Counted from the stretch's first letter, positions 1 to 9,089 are shown. The stretch: DNA of 64,000 nucleotides from CAVPUA01 sp963828015 (GCA_963828015.1 CAWHCD010000008.1:70952-134951); one strand, 5' to 3'. The notes: generated by a model from the sequence alone, not told the origin. Program-made: numbers and translations.

Positions 1-1
1 G

Positions 2-751
2 ACCTTCATCGGGCTGCCGGACAACCGCGGCTTCGGTCACGGCGTCAACATGGGCGTCGCCCGAGTCCGCAAGCTCGGCTGCTCGTCGGTGCTGTTGCTC
101 AATCCCGATGCCCAGGTCAGCCCGGAGGTCCTCACGGCCCTGCGCCTGGCCGTGCTCGAGAATCCCGGTGCGCTGCTCTCGCCGGTGATCCTCGACTCGC
201 AGGCCCGCGTGGTGTTCCAAGGCGTCGAGGTGGACGCTCGCAGCGGCCGGATCGTGCGAGCCGGAATGACGCCGTCCAGTCGGGTGGCCTGGCCCTGGCT
301 GACCGCGGCCTGCCTGGCGGTGTCGGTCGAGTTGTTCGATCGCGTCGGCGGCTTCGACGACGGGTACTTCCTGTATTGGGAGGACGTCGACTTCACCCAC
401 CGGGCTGCGCTCGCCGGCGCCGAACTGATCGTGCGGGAGGATCTGCGCGCCATCCATGACGAGGGCCTGACGCAGGGCGATCAGGTCGGGACGGCCAAGT
501 CGTTCGGCTACTACTACTTCAACTCGCGCAATCGCCTGGTCTTCGGGGCTCAGCACCTGTCCCGGGTGGCTCTGCTGCGGTGGATGCTCTGGACGCCGTA
601 TGAGAGCTGGGCCATCCTGCTGCGAGGCGGGCGGCGGCAGCTGCTGCACTCCCGCGCCCCGTTGCGGGCGATCATCACCGGCTCGGGCGCGGGCCTGTGG
701 CGAGCGGCAGTGGCCCTGATTCGGCGTCCGGTGCCGCGGGTGGCACCGTGA
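2..751 (+). CDS. Glycosyltransferase family 2 (rhamnosyltransferase-like), 5'-truncated by window edge
   Basis: The frame is open from base 2, so the N-terminus lies outside the window. The visible part begins with an NRGFGHGVN segment, typical of the nucleotide-sugar binding end of GT2 domains. It continues with GGFDDGYFLYWEDVDFTHR, the GT2 ED motif that supplies the catalytic base. The family transfers sugars such as rhamnose from NDP donors to lipid-linked acceptors at the inner membrane face. The stop overlaps the GTG start of the flippase gene (GTGA at 748-751), so the two are translationally coupled. The sugar specificity cannot be told from the sequence. Confidence 0.88.
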   Translation, partial: TFIGLPDNRGFGHGVNMGVARVRKLGCSSVLLLNPDAQVSPEVLTALRLAVLENPGALLSPVILDSQARVVFQGVEVDARSGRIVRAGMTPSSRVAWPWLTAACLAVSVELFDRVGGFDDGYFLYWEDVDFTHRAALAGAELIVREDLRAIHDEGLTQGDQVGTAKSFGYYYFNSRNRLVFGAQHLSRVALLRWMLWTPYESWAILLRGGRRQLLHSRAPLRAIITGSGAGLWRAAVALIRRPVPRVAP

Positions 752-2298
752 GCAGCCCCCCGCCGGTGGAGGAACCGCCCCTGCAGGTACCGCCGTTGGA
801 GCTGCCGGCAGCCCTGTTGCCACCGGAGGCGGCGACGTCGCCGGAGGCGCCGACCCTTGGGACGACGGCCGCGCGCGGAGCAGTGATCACGACCGGTGGG
901 CAGATCCTGCAGGTCGTTATGCAGATCGCCTCGGTGGTGGTGCTCGCCCGGTTGCTCAGTCCCACTGACTACGGCCTCTATGCCACTGTCCTGGTGGTGG
1001 TCGGGGTCGGCGAGATCTTTCGCGATTTCGGGCTTTCCTCGGCGGCCGTGCAAGCCAAGACGCTGAGCCGCTTCCAACGCGACAACCTCTTCTGGGTCAA
1101 CCTGGGCATCGGCGTCGCGCTGACCTTGCTGGCGATCGTGCTGGCGCCGGCGTTCGCCGCCCTGTTCAACGAGCCGGCGCTGACCGGCATCACCCGAGTG
1201 TTGTCCTTCACGTTCCTGATCAACGCGATTGCCACCCAGCACCGGGCCGGGCTCAATCGCGATCTGCGTTTCGGTCAGCTGGCCCTGACCGACTTGCTCG
1301 CGCAGTTCATCGGGCTCACAGTGGCGATCGTCTGCGCCGCTCTGGGGGCCGGGTACTGGTCGCTGGTCGCGTCGCAGCTGGCGCAGGTGAGCACCGTGCT
1401 GGTGCTGGTGCTGGTGTTTGCCCGCTGGTTACCCAGGTGGTGGCGGCGCGGGCAGCCGATGCGGTCTTTTCTCATCTTCGGCCGCAACTATGTCGCGACC
1501 TCTCTCGTGGGGTATCTGGGCAACAACGTCGATGCGACGACGATCGCGCTGCGCTTCGGGGCGGCGCCGCTGGGCATCTACACCAGAGCCTTCCAGCTGG
1601 TGATGAATCCGCTCAACCAGTTCCGGGCGCCGGCGACCACGGTGGCGCTACCCGTACTCTCGCGGCTGCAGGACGACCTCGGTCGGGCCAACGAATATCT
1701 GCGTCGTGGTCAGCTGGCGATGGGCTACACGATCGTCGCCGCGCTGGCGATCGGGGCTGGAGCGGCCACGCCCATCGTCGACCTGATGCTCGGGCCGACC
1801 TGGCATCAGACGATCCCGATCTTCGCGCTGCTCGCCATTTCGGGGATCCTGCAGACGATTGCCTACGTCGGCTACTGGGCCTACCTGTCGCGCGGGCTGA
1901 CCGCCGACCTCTTCCGCTACACGATCCTGACGACGGCGCTGCTCGCGGCCTGCATCGTCATCGGCAGCCAGTGGGGCGTCAACGGGGTAGCGGCCGGGTT
2001 CACCGTGGCGTACGCGATCGAGTGGCCGTTGTCGCTGTGGTGGCTCAGCCGACGCACGGTGTACCCGGTGCGGGCGTTGTACTCCGGGGCCAGCCGCATC
2101 CTGGTGACCGGAGGGCTGGCCGGATTGGCCTCCTTCGGCGTGTGCCGGGCCCTGGCCAGTGCGCCGAACGTGGTCATCCTGCTCTGCGCCGCCGCGGCCG
2201 GTCTGTGCGTCTACCTGCTCTGCGCGCTGCTCAGTGGGCGGGTGCGCGAGGACCTGGGTGGGGTGCGCGACATCGGGCGCCGGGTGCTGCACCGCTGA
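748..2298 (+). CDS. MOP-superfamily polysaccharide flippase (Wzx-like)
   Basis: The 516-residue membrane protein has about a dozen hydrophobic segments and the usual family opening, in which a short Pro/Glu-rich cytosolic tail is followed by RGAVITTGGQILQVVMQIAS. Related proteins export lipid-linked polysaccharide repeat units or teichoic-acid-type precursors across the membrane. I chose the GTG at 748 because it overlaps the preceding stop as GTGA; an in-frame upstream start at 697 would lie inside the glycosyltransferase gene. It contains a rare TTA leucine codon at 1429-1431. Assignment to the family is firm; the substrate is inferred from the neighbouring glycosyltransferases and polymerase. 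Confidence 0.88.
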   Translation: MSSPPPVEEPPLQVPPLELPAALLPPEAATSPEAPTLGTTAARGAVITTGGQILQVVMQIASVVVLARLLSPTDYGLYATVLVVVGVGEIFRDFGLSSAAVQAKTLSRFQRDNLFWVNLGIGVALTLLAIVLAPAFAALFNEPALTGITRVLSFTFLINAIATQHRAGLNRDLRFGQLALTDLLAQFIGLTVAIVCAALGAGYWSLVASQLAQVSTVLVLVLVFARWLPRWWRRGQPMRSFLIFGRNYVATSLVGYLGNNVDATTIALRFGAAPLGIYTRAFQLVMNPLNQFRAPATTVALPVLSRLQDDLGRANEYLRRGQLAMGYTIVAALAIGAGAATPIVDLMLGPTWHQTIPIFALLAISGILQTIAYVGYWAYLSRGLTADLFRYTILTTALLAACIVIGSQWGVNGVAAGFTVAYAIEWPLSLWWLSRRTVYPVRALYSGASRILVTGGLAGLASFGVCRALASAPNVVILLCAAAAGLCVYLLCALLSGRVREDLGGVRDIGRRVLHR

Positions 2299-2323
2299 TC
2301 GGGCGCCGCCGCATCGGCGCGGG

Positions 2324-3061
2324 TCAGCGTTTGAACCAGGCGGTTCTGACCGGTTGGCCGGTGCTCAGTGCCGCGGTCAACGACGATCCGCTCAGCCCGT
2401 TCTCGCCCAGGGTGTCGAGCACCCGGGTGACCAGTTCGCCGCGATCAATACGCGGCGCGGGACCGTCGTCGACACCGTCCTCGAGCGTGGCGAAGCCGTC
2501 ATGGCCGAGCAGGATCGAGCCGGCCGAGGTGCCCTCGGTGGCCCGTCGCACCCGTTCGTGCTGCTCGACGTCGGCGTTGTCCGCGCTCGATGGCCCCCAC
2601 AGCACCGGGAGGACACCCGCCGTCTTCACCGCGCGCCAGCTGCGCAACGTCTGCCGGCCATAGGGCGGACGCACCCAATCCACCCGACGCCCGATCGCGT
2701 CTTCGAGCTCGGCCCGCCCGTCGGCGGTGCGTTGCTGGATCTCTCGGTAACCAAAGCCGGTCAGCCGCTGGTGATCCAGACCGTGCAACGCGATCTCGTG
2801 GCCCTCCGAGCGGACCTCCTGGAGCAGCTGCGGATACTTGCGCGCGCGGGTCAGTAACACGAAGAAGGTCGCGGTGGCCCGATGATCGGCCAGTGCGGTG
2901 AGCACCGCTTCGGTGCCACCGGGCTCGGGGCCGTCGTCGTAGGTGAGCACCACACGGTTTCCGCAGTCGCGCACGGCGGTGACCGATCCGAGGACCGTCG
3001 CCTTGCGCTGCAGGTAGCGTTTGGCCGCCCGGGGCGCGGTATGCAGAATGCCAGTGCTCAT
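2324..3061 (-). CDS. Polysaccharide deacetylase (NodB domain, CE4)
   Basis: The 245-residue protein has the NodB motifs in order: TYDDGP at 40-45 (catalytic base and metal Asp), HGLDH at 93-97 (metal histidines), RPPYG at 131-135, and LLGHDG near 184-189. CE4 enzymes remove N- or O-acetyl groups from polysaccharides. No signal peptide or membrane anchor is obvious, which is unusual if the substrate is extracellular. The start overlaps the stop of the upstream glycosyltransferase gene (ATGA at 3058-3061), so the pair is co-translated. It most likely tailors the polymer made by this locus; peptidoglycan is an alternative. Confidence 0.87.
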   Translation of the reverse strand: MSTGILHTAPRAAKRYLQRKATVLGSVTAVRDCGNRVVLTYDDGPEPGGTEAVLTALADHRATATFFVLLTRARKYPQLLQEVRSEGHEIALHGLDHQRLTGFGYREIQQRTADGRAELEDAIGRRVDWVRPPYGRQTLRSWRAVKTAGVLPVLWGPSSADNADVEQHERVRRATEGTSAGSILLGHDGFATLEDGVDDGPAPRIDRGELVTRVLDTLGENGLSGSSLTAALSTGQPVRTAWFKR

Positions 3062-4020
3062 TGCTGGGCCTCACTGTCGCGGGCGTACTCGCGGTAGACG
3101 ATGTTCAGCGCCCCGGCGATCATGCCACCGCCGCGATAGAGCATGCGCAAGCCCAACGCGTCGTGGGACAGGTTGCCGGTCAGTCGGCCCAGTAGGTGGC
3201 GGGCCGAGCCGAGGAAGACCCGGGTCAACCCGCGCCCGACGCAGGTCGCGCGCGTGGCCAGTCGGGCGCCTCGCCCCGCGGCCATCCGCAGCTCGACCAC
3301 GCTGCTGGTGTTGCCGTGGCTCCAGGAGCGCCGTAGCAGCCAGTCCCTGGTCAGCCGCTTGGCCGGGACGAGGTCGTCGGCGACCGACTCATCACACCAG
3401 ACAATGCGACCGCCCCGGTTGGTGAGCCTCCGGCTGAGCAGATTGTCCTCGCCGCCCGAGAGTCCGAGCGTGACGTCGAAGCGGACACCGAGTCGGCGGA
3501 TCTGGCGCAGGTCGAGCAGCAGATTTCCGGCGGCGGCGACGGGAATCTCGGTCCCGGATGGCATCCGCGGCCGGGCAAAGAAGTCACCCGCCGCGATCCA
3601 CGGTGAGAGCTCGCCGTCGAAGGCCGACTCGACCCGCCCCATCACGGCCGCCGCCTGGGTGCTCCGCCAGGTGCTGACGATGCTCGAGAGCCAGCGGGGC
3701 CGCGGGACCTCGTCGTCGTCGATATAGACCAGGAGGTCGCTGGCCGCGGCCTCGTCCAGCGCACGATTGCGGGCGCTCGCGATGCCCGGGCTCGACTCGA
3801 TGACGTAGCGCAAGGCCGGATGCCCGATGTCGCGCGTTGCCGCCTCGGCGGTACCCGCGGGGTCGTTGTCCACCACGAGGACATCGACGCTGAGGCCCGC
3901 GTCAGCGGCGTTGACCTCGTCCACCTGGGCCAGGACGCCGGCCAAAGTCTTGGTGAGCTCGTCGGGCCGCTGGAACGTCAGGATGCCCACCGTCAGCTTC
4001 AGGACATCATTTGCTGACAC
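3058..4020 (-). CDS. Glycosyltransferase family 2
   Basis: The 320-residue protein has a GT-A fold. It starts with the beta strand LKLTVGILTFQRP, then VDVLVVDNDP and the metal-binding DXD motif in LVYIDDDEVP (residues about 98-106), and GLSGGEDNLLSRRL as the acceptor-side ED motif. It probably adds a sugar during exopolysaccharide assembly. I chose GTG at 4020 rather than the longer frame to 4113 because a good promoter (TTGCGG, 17 bp, GATACT) ends 7 bases before this GTG, implying a leaderless message. The longer frame would also overlap the start of the divergent gene. It is followed by the deacetylase with a 4-base overlap. Confidence 0.87.
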   Translation of the reverse strand: MSANDVLKLTVGILTFQRPDELTKTLAGVLAQVDEVNAADAGLSVDVLVVDNDPAGTAEAATRDIGHPALRYVIESSPGIASARNRALDEAAASDLLVYIDDDEVPRPRWLSSIVSTWRSTQAAAVMGRVESAFDGELSPWIAAGDFFARPRMPSGTEIPVAAAGNLLLDLRQIRRLGVRFDVTLGLSGGEDNLLSRRLTNRGGRIVWCDESVADDLVPAKRLTRDWLLRRSWSHGNTSSVVELRMAAGRGARLATRATCVGRGLTRVFLGSARHLLGRLTGNLSHDALGLRMLYRGGGMIAGALNIVYREYARDSEAQQ

Positions 4021-4027
4021 GGACAAA

Positions 4028-4056
4028 AGTATCGTTGGTTGCCCGCGAGCCCGCAA
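4028..4056 (-). promoter_or_regulatory. Promoter of the minus-strand glycosyltransferase/deacetylase pair, probably leaderless
   Basis: Read on the minus strand, TTGCGG (4056-4051) and GATACT (4033-4028) are separated by exactly 17 bases. The -10 box ends 7 bases before the GTG at 4020, so transcription would start at or next to the start codon, and no Shine-Dalgarno sequence is present. This fits leaderless initiation, common in actinobacteria. The spacing is seen in the sequence; activity is inferred. Confidence 0.5.
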
Positions 4057-4091
4057 TTTGACCGGCCCGGCGTCGATGTCAGACTTGCGGC

Positions 4092-5129
4092 GTGCGTCTA
4101 CGTCCACAGTCACGGGAAGGCCGCGACCGCCCGTTCGTGGTCATGTCCTCGGCGCCGTCGCCTATCCCGTCCACGAATCCCTACATCGTGATGCTCAACG
4201 AGGCGATCGACGACGTGCCGGGTGTGCGCCTGGAGTTCTTCAGCTGGCGCCGGGCGGTCCTCGGCCCGTTCGACGTACTGCACGTGCATTGGCCCGAGAC
4301 GCTGGTGACCGGACGATCGCGCGGCAAGCGCATAGCCCGCCAGCTGCTGTTCTGCGTCATGTTGCTGCGCATGTGGTGGCTGCGGATTCCTTTGGTGCGC
4401 ACGGTGCATAACCTCGAGTTCCCGCGCGACATCTCTACCTTCGAGCGGTGGCTGTTGCGCCTGACCGAACGCCGCACGACCCTGCGCATTCGGGTGAATG
4501 CGCACACCGAGATCGCTTCCGGGCCGGTCGAAACGATCGTGCACGGGCACTATCAGGACTGGTTCGCCGCGTACCCGACGGTGCCCACCGTGCCCGGTCG
4601 GATCACTTTCTTTGGTGCCATTCGCCGTTACAAGGGCGCGCAGGGCCTGGTCGAGGCCTTCCGCGACACCCACGATGAGACCTTGACGCTGCGCGTCGCC
4701 GGGCGACCGTCCACGGACGCCCTGGCCGACGAGCTGAAAGCCGCGGCGGGTGATGATCCACGGATCGGGTTGTCGTTTGCTTTCCTCAGCGATGCGGAGT
4801 TGGTTCGCGAGGTGAGCGAGGCCGAGCTAGTCGTGTTGCCCTATCCGGAGATGCACAACTCCGGTGGCGTGCTGGCCGCCCTTTCCCTGGATCGACCGGT
4901 GCTCGTCGCGGACAACGAAGTCAACCGTGAGCTGGCCGCCGAGGTCGGGCCGGGCTGGCTGCTCAGCTACGAGGCTCCACTGCGCGCCCGCCATCTCAGC
5001 GACGCGCTGGCCGAGCTACGACGGGTCGGCGAGCGTGGTCGTCCTGACCTCAGTGCCCGCGGCTGGACCGAGGTCGGTGAGTTGCACGTCGCCGCCTTCC
5101 GACGGGCGGTCGAGCTGCTCGCCGGCTGA
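4092..5129 (+). CDS. GT-B glycosyltransferase (GumI/GT4-like)
   Basis: The 345-residue protein has a GT-B layout: an N-terminal half with PFVVMSSAPS and FDVLHVHWPE, and a C-terminal half with ITFFGAIRRYKG and a donor-binding motif around YPEMHNSGGVLAALSLDRPVL. It resembles the short GumI-like mannosyl- or hexosyltransferases of exopolysaccharide loci. The GTG at 4092 keeps the first beta strand; a later ATG at 4143 would cut it. Its last 114 bases overlap the 3' end of the convergent polymerase gene. Donor and acceptor are unknown. Confidence 0.82.
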   Translation: MRLRPQSREGRDRPFVVMSSAPSPIPSTNPYIVMLNEAIDDVPGVRLEFFSWRRAVLGPFDVLHVHWPETLVTGRSRGKRIARQLLFCVMLLRMWWLRIPLVRTVHNLEFPRDISTFERWLLRLTERRTTLRIRVNAHTEIASGPVETIVHGHYQDWFAAYPTVPTVPGRITFFGAIRRYKGAQGLVEAFRDTHDETLTLRVAGRPSTDALADELKAAAGDDPRIGLSFAFLSDAELVREVSEAELVVLPYPEMHNSGGVLAALSLDRPVLVADNEVNRELAAEVGPGWLLSYEAPLRARHLSDALAELRRVGERGRPDLSARGWTEVGELHVAAFRRAVELLAG

Positions 5130-6401
5130 ACGTCGGGCGGTCAGCGCTAGCCCCACGGCCAGCACCAAGGTCGGCGCGGCGGACAGGAACGGACTGAAGA
5201 GCACGTTCCAGAGCGTCCAGAAACTCAGGAACAGTAACAGCGCACTTGCCGCGCGCCGCGAAATCGATTCGGCCAGTCCGCGCACGACCAGGAACGCGAT
5301 GTAGATGATCAACGCCAAACCGATGAGGCCGAAATGGGCCCAGACGTCGGCCGCGGTGGAGTGCAACTCGAAGTGGCCACCGAACATGAACTGATCCACG
5401 TAGTTGTTGTTCGGGTCGTAGTGAATGTCTGACATCCCGGTCTTGGCCTGGAGCACCTCGGTCGGGGTCGGGGCCACACCGACGCCGAAGCCGAACGGAT
5501 GGTGCTTGAACAGCGCGATCGAGGCCGCCAGTTCGGGCCGCCCGCCCAGGATGAGGGAGCCCGATGCGTCGATCTGGGCCACCGTGCGTTCCTGGGCCGC
5601 CTTGCCGAGGTAGCCCCCGACCAACAGGGTCGTGCCCAAGTAGTAGATGACGATCGCCAGCCCGCCCATCATGGCGACCGTCCACGTCCAGGACGCGCGG
5701 CGGGAGAGGATCCGTGGCCGCGCCTGCCAGACGACGAGGATGCCGGCGAGCAGGAAGGTGGCGAAGTAGGAGCGCGAGTCGGAGGTCACCGAGATGAGCG
5801 CGAGCACGACGAGCACGGCGAGTTCCCAGATGCGCCACCGGGGCCGGTTCACGCAGGACAGCGCGACGACGGCGACGGCGACGGCACCCCCGTATTTCCA
5901 GGGATTGGTCGAAAAGGCCGAGTCGGGCGAGACGGCCAGAGACCCGATCAGACCGAGTCCGTACCAGAAGCCGAGCCAGGCGGGTGACAGCGTGCGGCGG
6001 CTCCACAACACCACCGCGATTCCGGTCAGCGAGTTGACCATGAGCATCGTGTCGTCCAGGCTCAGCCCGCGTCCCACCCCGTGTTCGGGTTTGGCCAGTT
6101 CGCTCAGGACGAGTCCGGACGCCACGGTGAGCGCGCCCAGCAGCATCAACGGCCGGGCCCCGCGGTAGTCGCGCAGAACCGGCAGCCAGAGCGGAGCCAT
6201 CAGGATGGCGAGGACGCCGCCCACGGTGAAGGCCCCCGCGACGCCGCCCCCAAGGTGCTTGTCGACGCCGATCAGCAGGAGCGCGAACGCCGCGAGGTAC
6301 TTCTCGGGCACGGTCGCCGCGGCTCGGGCGTCAGTGTCGACCGCCTCGGCGGGGTCGGAGAGGGGAGTCGTCGAGGGCGCGATCGTCGAGGTGGACTGCA
6401 C
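5016..6401 (-). CDS. O-antigen ligase/polymerase-like membrane protein (Wzy-like)
   Basis: The 461-residue polytopic protein has roughly ten to eleven hydrophobic segments. A large loop between the later segments contains FKHHPFGFGVG and DPNNNYVDQFMFGGHFELHSTAADVWAHFG, the layout of the Wzy_C/O-antigen ligase family. Such proteins polymerise or transfer undecaprenyl-linked oligosaccharides on the outer face of the membrane. It starts with GTG at 6401 and ends inside the convergent glycosyltransferase gene (114-base overlap). In a Gram-positive locus with flippase and Wzz-Wzc, the polymerase role is the likelier one. Confidence 0.83.
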   Translation of the reverse strand: MQSTSTIAPSTTPLSDPAEAVDTDARAAATVPEKYLAAFALLLIGVDKHLGGGVAGAFTVGGVLAILMAPLWLPVLRDYRGARPLMLLGALTVASGLVLSELAKPEHGVGRGLSLDDTMLMVNSLTGIAVVLWSRRTLSPAWLGFWYGLGLIGSLAVSPDSAFSTNPWKYGGAVAVAVVALSCVNRPRWRIWELAVLVVLALISVTSDSRSYFATFLLAGILVVWQARPRILSRRASWTWTVAMMGGLAIVIYYLGTTLLVGGYLGKAAQERTVAQIDASGSLILGGRPELAASIALFKHHPFGFGVGVAPTPTEVLQAKTGMSDIHYDPNNNYVDQFMFGGHFELHSTAADVWAHFGLIGLALIIYIAFLVVRGLAESISRRAASALLLFLSFWTLWNVLFSPFLSAAPTLVLAVGLALTARRSAGEQLDRPSEGGDVQLTDLGPAAGTEVRTTTLADPS

Positions 6402-6479
6402 CGGCCGACCCCCTCCGCACTACGCTACGCACACGGTGGCGCCGCCTGCGCGTACGCCCGAATGAGCTCCCTGATCGCC

Positions 6480-6656
6480 AGCCGTCCGGGCTAACGGTGA
6501 AAACGATGAGTCCCGATTCACCGCAACTTGGGCGTGCCGTCTAATATTAATGTTAACTGAACGCGAACAGCGTCTAAAGCGCGTGGTCGGGGCTTTCTAT
6601 CAGGTATAGGCCCAAAACGAGCGGCGGCGACCGGTTGGAAAGGGGATGTGCAGTCC
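6480..6656. promoter_or_regulatory. Intergenic regulatory region of the EPS locus (6402-6656)
   Basis: This 255-base gap separates the divergent polymerase and tyrosine-kinase genes and is the longest gene-free stretch in the window. Most of it is GC-rich and featureless. Around 6541-6557 there is a strongly AT-rich patch containing TAATATTA and TTAATGTTAAC, which stands out in this genome and could be a promoter -10 or a regulator site. A GGAAAGGGG ribosome binding site at 6637-6645 belongs to the kinase gene. No stem-loop convincing enough to call a riboswitch was seen. Confidence 0.4.
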
Positions 6657-8383
6657 ATGGATCTGCGCACATATCTGGCTGCCGTTCGCAAGGGCTGGTG
6701 GATCGTCGCCGTCCTGACCGTGCTCGGCGCAATTGGCGGTTACGCCTATGCCGCCCATCAGACGCCGGTCTACGCCGCACACGTGAGTTTCTACGTCAGC
6801 ACGCCGTCGGCCAGCCAGGAGAACATCTTCTCCAACGGCCAGTTCGCCCAGGATCGGGCCACCTCTTACGCCGAACTGCTCAGTAGCGACAAGCTGGCCA
6901 CACAGGTCGTGGCGGACGCGCCCGAACTCGGTCTCACGGCCGAGCAGGTCGCCAGCACGATCTCGGCCGCCGCCGATCTCAACACCGTGATCGTCAAGGC
7001 CACGATCAAGGACACCTCGCCGTCCCAGGCGCTCGCCATTGCCACTGCGGTCGGCAACGAGTTCCCCAAGATGATCGACAGCCTCGACAATACCGCCGCC
7101 TCGGACTCGGTCACCTTGACCGTCGTGTCCGGCCCGTCGGTCTCCAGCGCGCCGGTCTCGCCCCGCAAGAGCGTCGACACCGCGATCGGCTTGGCGATCG
7201 GCTTCCTGCTCGGTCTGCTCATCGCGGTGCTGCGTGAGGCGCTCAACACGAGTGTGCGTGATGCCGACACCGCAGCCGAGGTCACCGGGGCGCCGGTTCT
7301 GGCCAATGTGCCGCTGGATCGCGACGCCAAGCGGTCGCCGCTGGTGGTCGGCGCCGACACCCGCTCCGCCCGCGCTGAAGCGCTGCGCCAACTACGAACG
7401 AACCTCGAGTTCATCGACGCTGCGCGCCCGGCCAAGGTCATCACGATCACGTCTTCGATCGTGTCCGAGGGTAAGTCGGCAACTACCGCCAACCTCGCGG
7501 TCGTCCTAGCTGAGGCCGGGCGCCGGGTATTGGTCATCGAGGCCGACCTGCGCCGCCCGCACGTCAGCGAGTACTTCGGACTCGAGCGGGCCATCGGGCT
7601 ATCGAACGTGCTGGCCGGACAGGTCGAGGCGGACGCCGCGATCCAGTCCTGGGACCCGGGACGCATCGACGTGCTGGCCAGTGGGACCTTGCCGCCCAAC
7701 CCGTCGGAGCTGCTCGGCAGCCCGGCGATGGCCCGGTTGCTGGCCGGGGTGCGTGAGCGTTACGACATCGTGCTGCTCGATACCCCGCCGCTGCTGCCGG
7801 TTACCGACGCCGCTGTGTTGGCCGTGGTGTCCGACGGCGTGATCATCGTCGTGCGGCACGGCAAGACCAAGCGGTCGCAGTTGGCCGCCGCGACGAAGTT
7901 GCTGTCCTCGGTCGGCGCCCACGTGATCGGGGTCGTGCTGAACATGAAGCCGACCGGGCGGCTGGCCAGCACCAAATACGGCTACTACTACGAGGACAAA
8001 CCGGCGTCGTCGATCGAGACCGTACCGGTGGCCGAGGTCGCCGGCGGCATGGTCGTCGTCATGGATGCCGAAGTGGTCGACGTGTTGCCTGCTGCCGCGG
8101 AGCCCGAGCCCGAGCCTGACGAGGTGCCCGAGCCCGAGGTTGACGAGGTGCCTGAGCCCGAGCCCGAGGTTGACGAGGTGCCTGAGCCCGAGCCGAGATC
8201 GAGCCCGAGGTTGACGAGGTGCCCGAGCCCGAGCCTGAGGCCGAGATCGACTTTGCGGAACCGATCGAGGAGCGCGTACCCGAGCCGGCCATGGCCTCGC
8301 TCGCAGCGAGCGAGGTCACGATGGTCTCCCAGCGTCGAACGCGAGTCCGCGTGCGTAACCAGATCAACCGCGGCGTCAGCTGA
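6657..8383 (+). pseudogene. Polysaccharide co-polymerase/tyrosine kinase (Wzz-Wzc fusion), apparent frameshift in the Glu/Pro tail
   Basis: The N-terminal Wzz part has a first membrane segment around 15-32 and a second around 175-192. It is followed by a cytoplasmic BY-kinase: Walker A ending EGKS (271-274), Walker A' VLVIEADLRRP (Glu295 where Asp is usual), Walker B IVLLDTPP (Asp375) and a tyrosine cluster YGYYY at 441-445. Such proteins set chain length by cycles of autophosphorylation. ATG at 6657 follows GGAAAGGGG at good spacing. After the catalytic domain come PEPEVDEV repeats; at 8193-8194 one C is missing (GAGCCGAG instead of GAGCCCGAG). Restoring it gives a clean 575-residue protein ending INRGVS at 8383. 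Without it the frame runs antisense through the next gene. The kinase domain itself is intact. Confidence 0.83.
8101..8260 (+). repeat. Coding Glu/Pro tandem repeats in the kinase C-terminal tail
   Basis: The segment is built from degenerate units of GAGCCCGAG and GTTGACGAGGTGCC, encoding alternating PEPEP and EVDEV blocks. It is low-complexity coding DNA downstream of the tyrosine cluster and contains the one-base loss at 8193-8194. Short repeats of this kind are prone to replication slippage and also to sequencing or assembly error. Confidence 0.75.
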
Positions 8384-8417
8384 GCTGAGTGCCTCGGCCC
8401 GGCCGGCCCTCCAGCGG

Positions 8418-8966
8418 TCAGGGCGTGCCCGCCCCGATCGTCTTGGTGGCGGCGTCGATCTGCTCGGCGCAGTTGCGCAACGTCCGGCGAGCCCGGCCGG
8501 CTGGATCCTTCACCTCATCGCGTCCGACGTCGATCGGTTGCAGCCGTGGCCGGGCCGCGAGTGCCCGTTCCAACAGCCGGGAGCCATCCGACACGGGCGG
8601 CGCGGCCTGGGCGAGTCGGGCGAATTGGAGCAGCAGGAAGGTCCGTCCGAGGGCCGCGGGCTCGAGCGTCACGACGGCCCGGCGGTGCGATTCGTCGGCG
8701 GCCAGGATCAGGTCGGCAGCGCGAATCCGTGGCGTCGTGAGTCGACTGGAGCTCCAGCCCGAGACGGTGATGCCGCGTTCGGCCAGCAGCGCGCTCACCG
8801 CCGGGTCCAGGCCGTTGCCTTCCTCGGCCAGGACGCCCGCGGAGCTGATCTCCCAGCTGGGATCGCTCGCGCGGCGCAGCAAATGCTCGGCCAGCGGGGA
8901 GCGGTAGCGGTTGGCTGTGCAGACCATCAGGACACGGAAATGAGGAGCTAGCGGGTCGCCGTCCAC
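8418..8966 (-). CDS. Low-molecular-weight protein tyrosine phosphatase (Wzb-like)
   Basis: The 182-residue protein has the LMW-PTP active-site loop CTANRYR (Cys16, Arg22) near the N-terminus and the general-acid Asp in VKDPAGR towards the C-terminus. LMW phosphatases of this type dephosphorylate BY-kinases such as the one encoded next door. The two genes converge, with only 34 bases between the restored kinase stop and this gene's stop. I chose GTG at 8966 because a TATGAT box lies 6 bases upstream; a longer TTG start at 8984 would place that box inside the coding sequence. Confidence 0.88.
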   Translation of the reverse strand: MDGDPLAPHFRVLMVCTANRYRSPLAEHLLRRASDPSWEISSAGVLAEEGNGLDPAVSALLAERGITVSGWSSSRLTTPRIRAADLILAADESHRRAVVTLEPAALGRTFLLLQFARLAQAAPPVSDGSRLLERALAARPRLQPIDVGRDEVKDPAGRARRTLRNCAEQIDAATKTIGAGTP

Positions 8967-8972
8967 CCCAAG

Positions 8973-8978
8973 ATCATA
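8973..8978 (-). promoter_or_regulatory. Candidate -10 element of the phosphatase gene
   Basis: On the minus strand TATGAT (8978-8973) lies six bases before the GTG at 8966. This would give a leaderless transcript. No good -35 hexamer is visible at 16-18 bases, so the call rests on the -10 box alone. Confidence 0.35.
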
Positions 8979-9089
8979 GCGCAATGTCAGGTATTGGTCG
9001 AATGTCGGGCCATCTGGGTATACGTAGAGTTAACGCCAGGCGATTCCCGTGATATCGTGATGCTTCGCTGATTCGGGGGAATCATTATT

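Noticed and set aside
1437..2663. 408-codon frame overlapping the flippase
   Set aside because: Out-of-frame translation of a well-supported membrane protein; Arg/Gly-rich with no recognisable domain.
8101..8260. Tandem repeats considered as a CRISPR array
   Set aside because: Units are short, degenerate and coding (PEPEVDEV), with no unique spacers.
8384..8951. Continuation of the kinase frame to 8951
   Set aside because: It is the antisense of the phosphatase gene and arises from the one-base loss at 8193; the intended stop is at 8381-8383.
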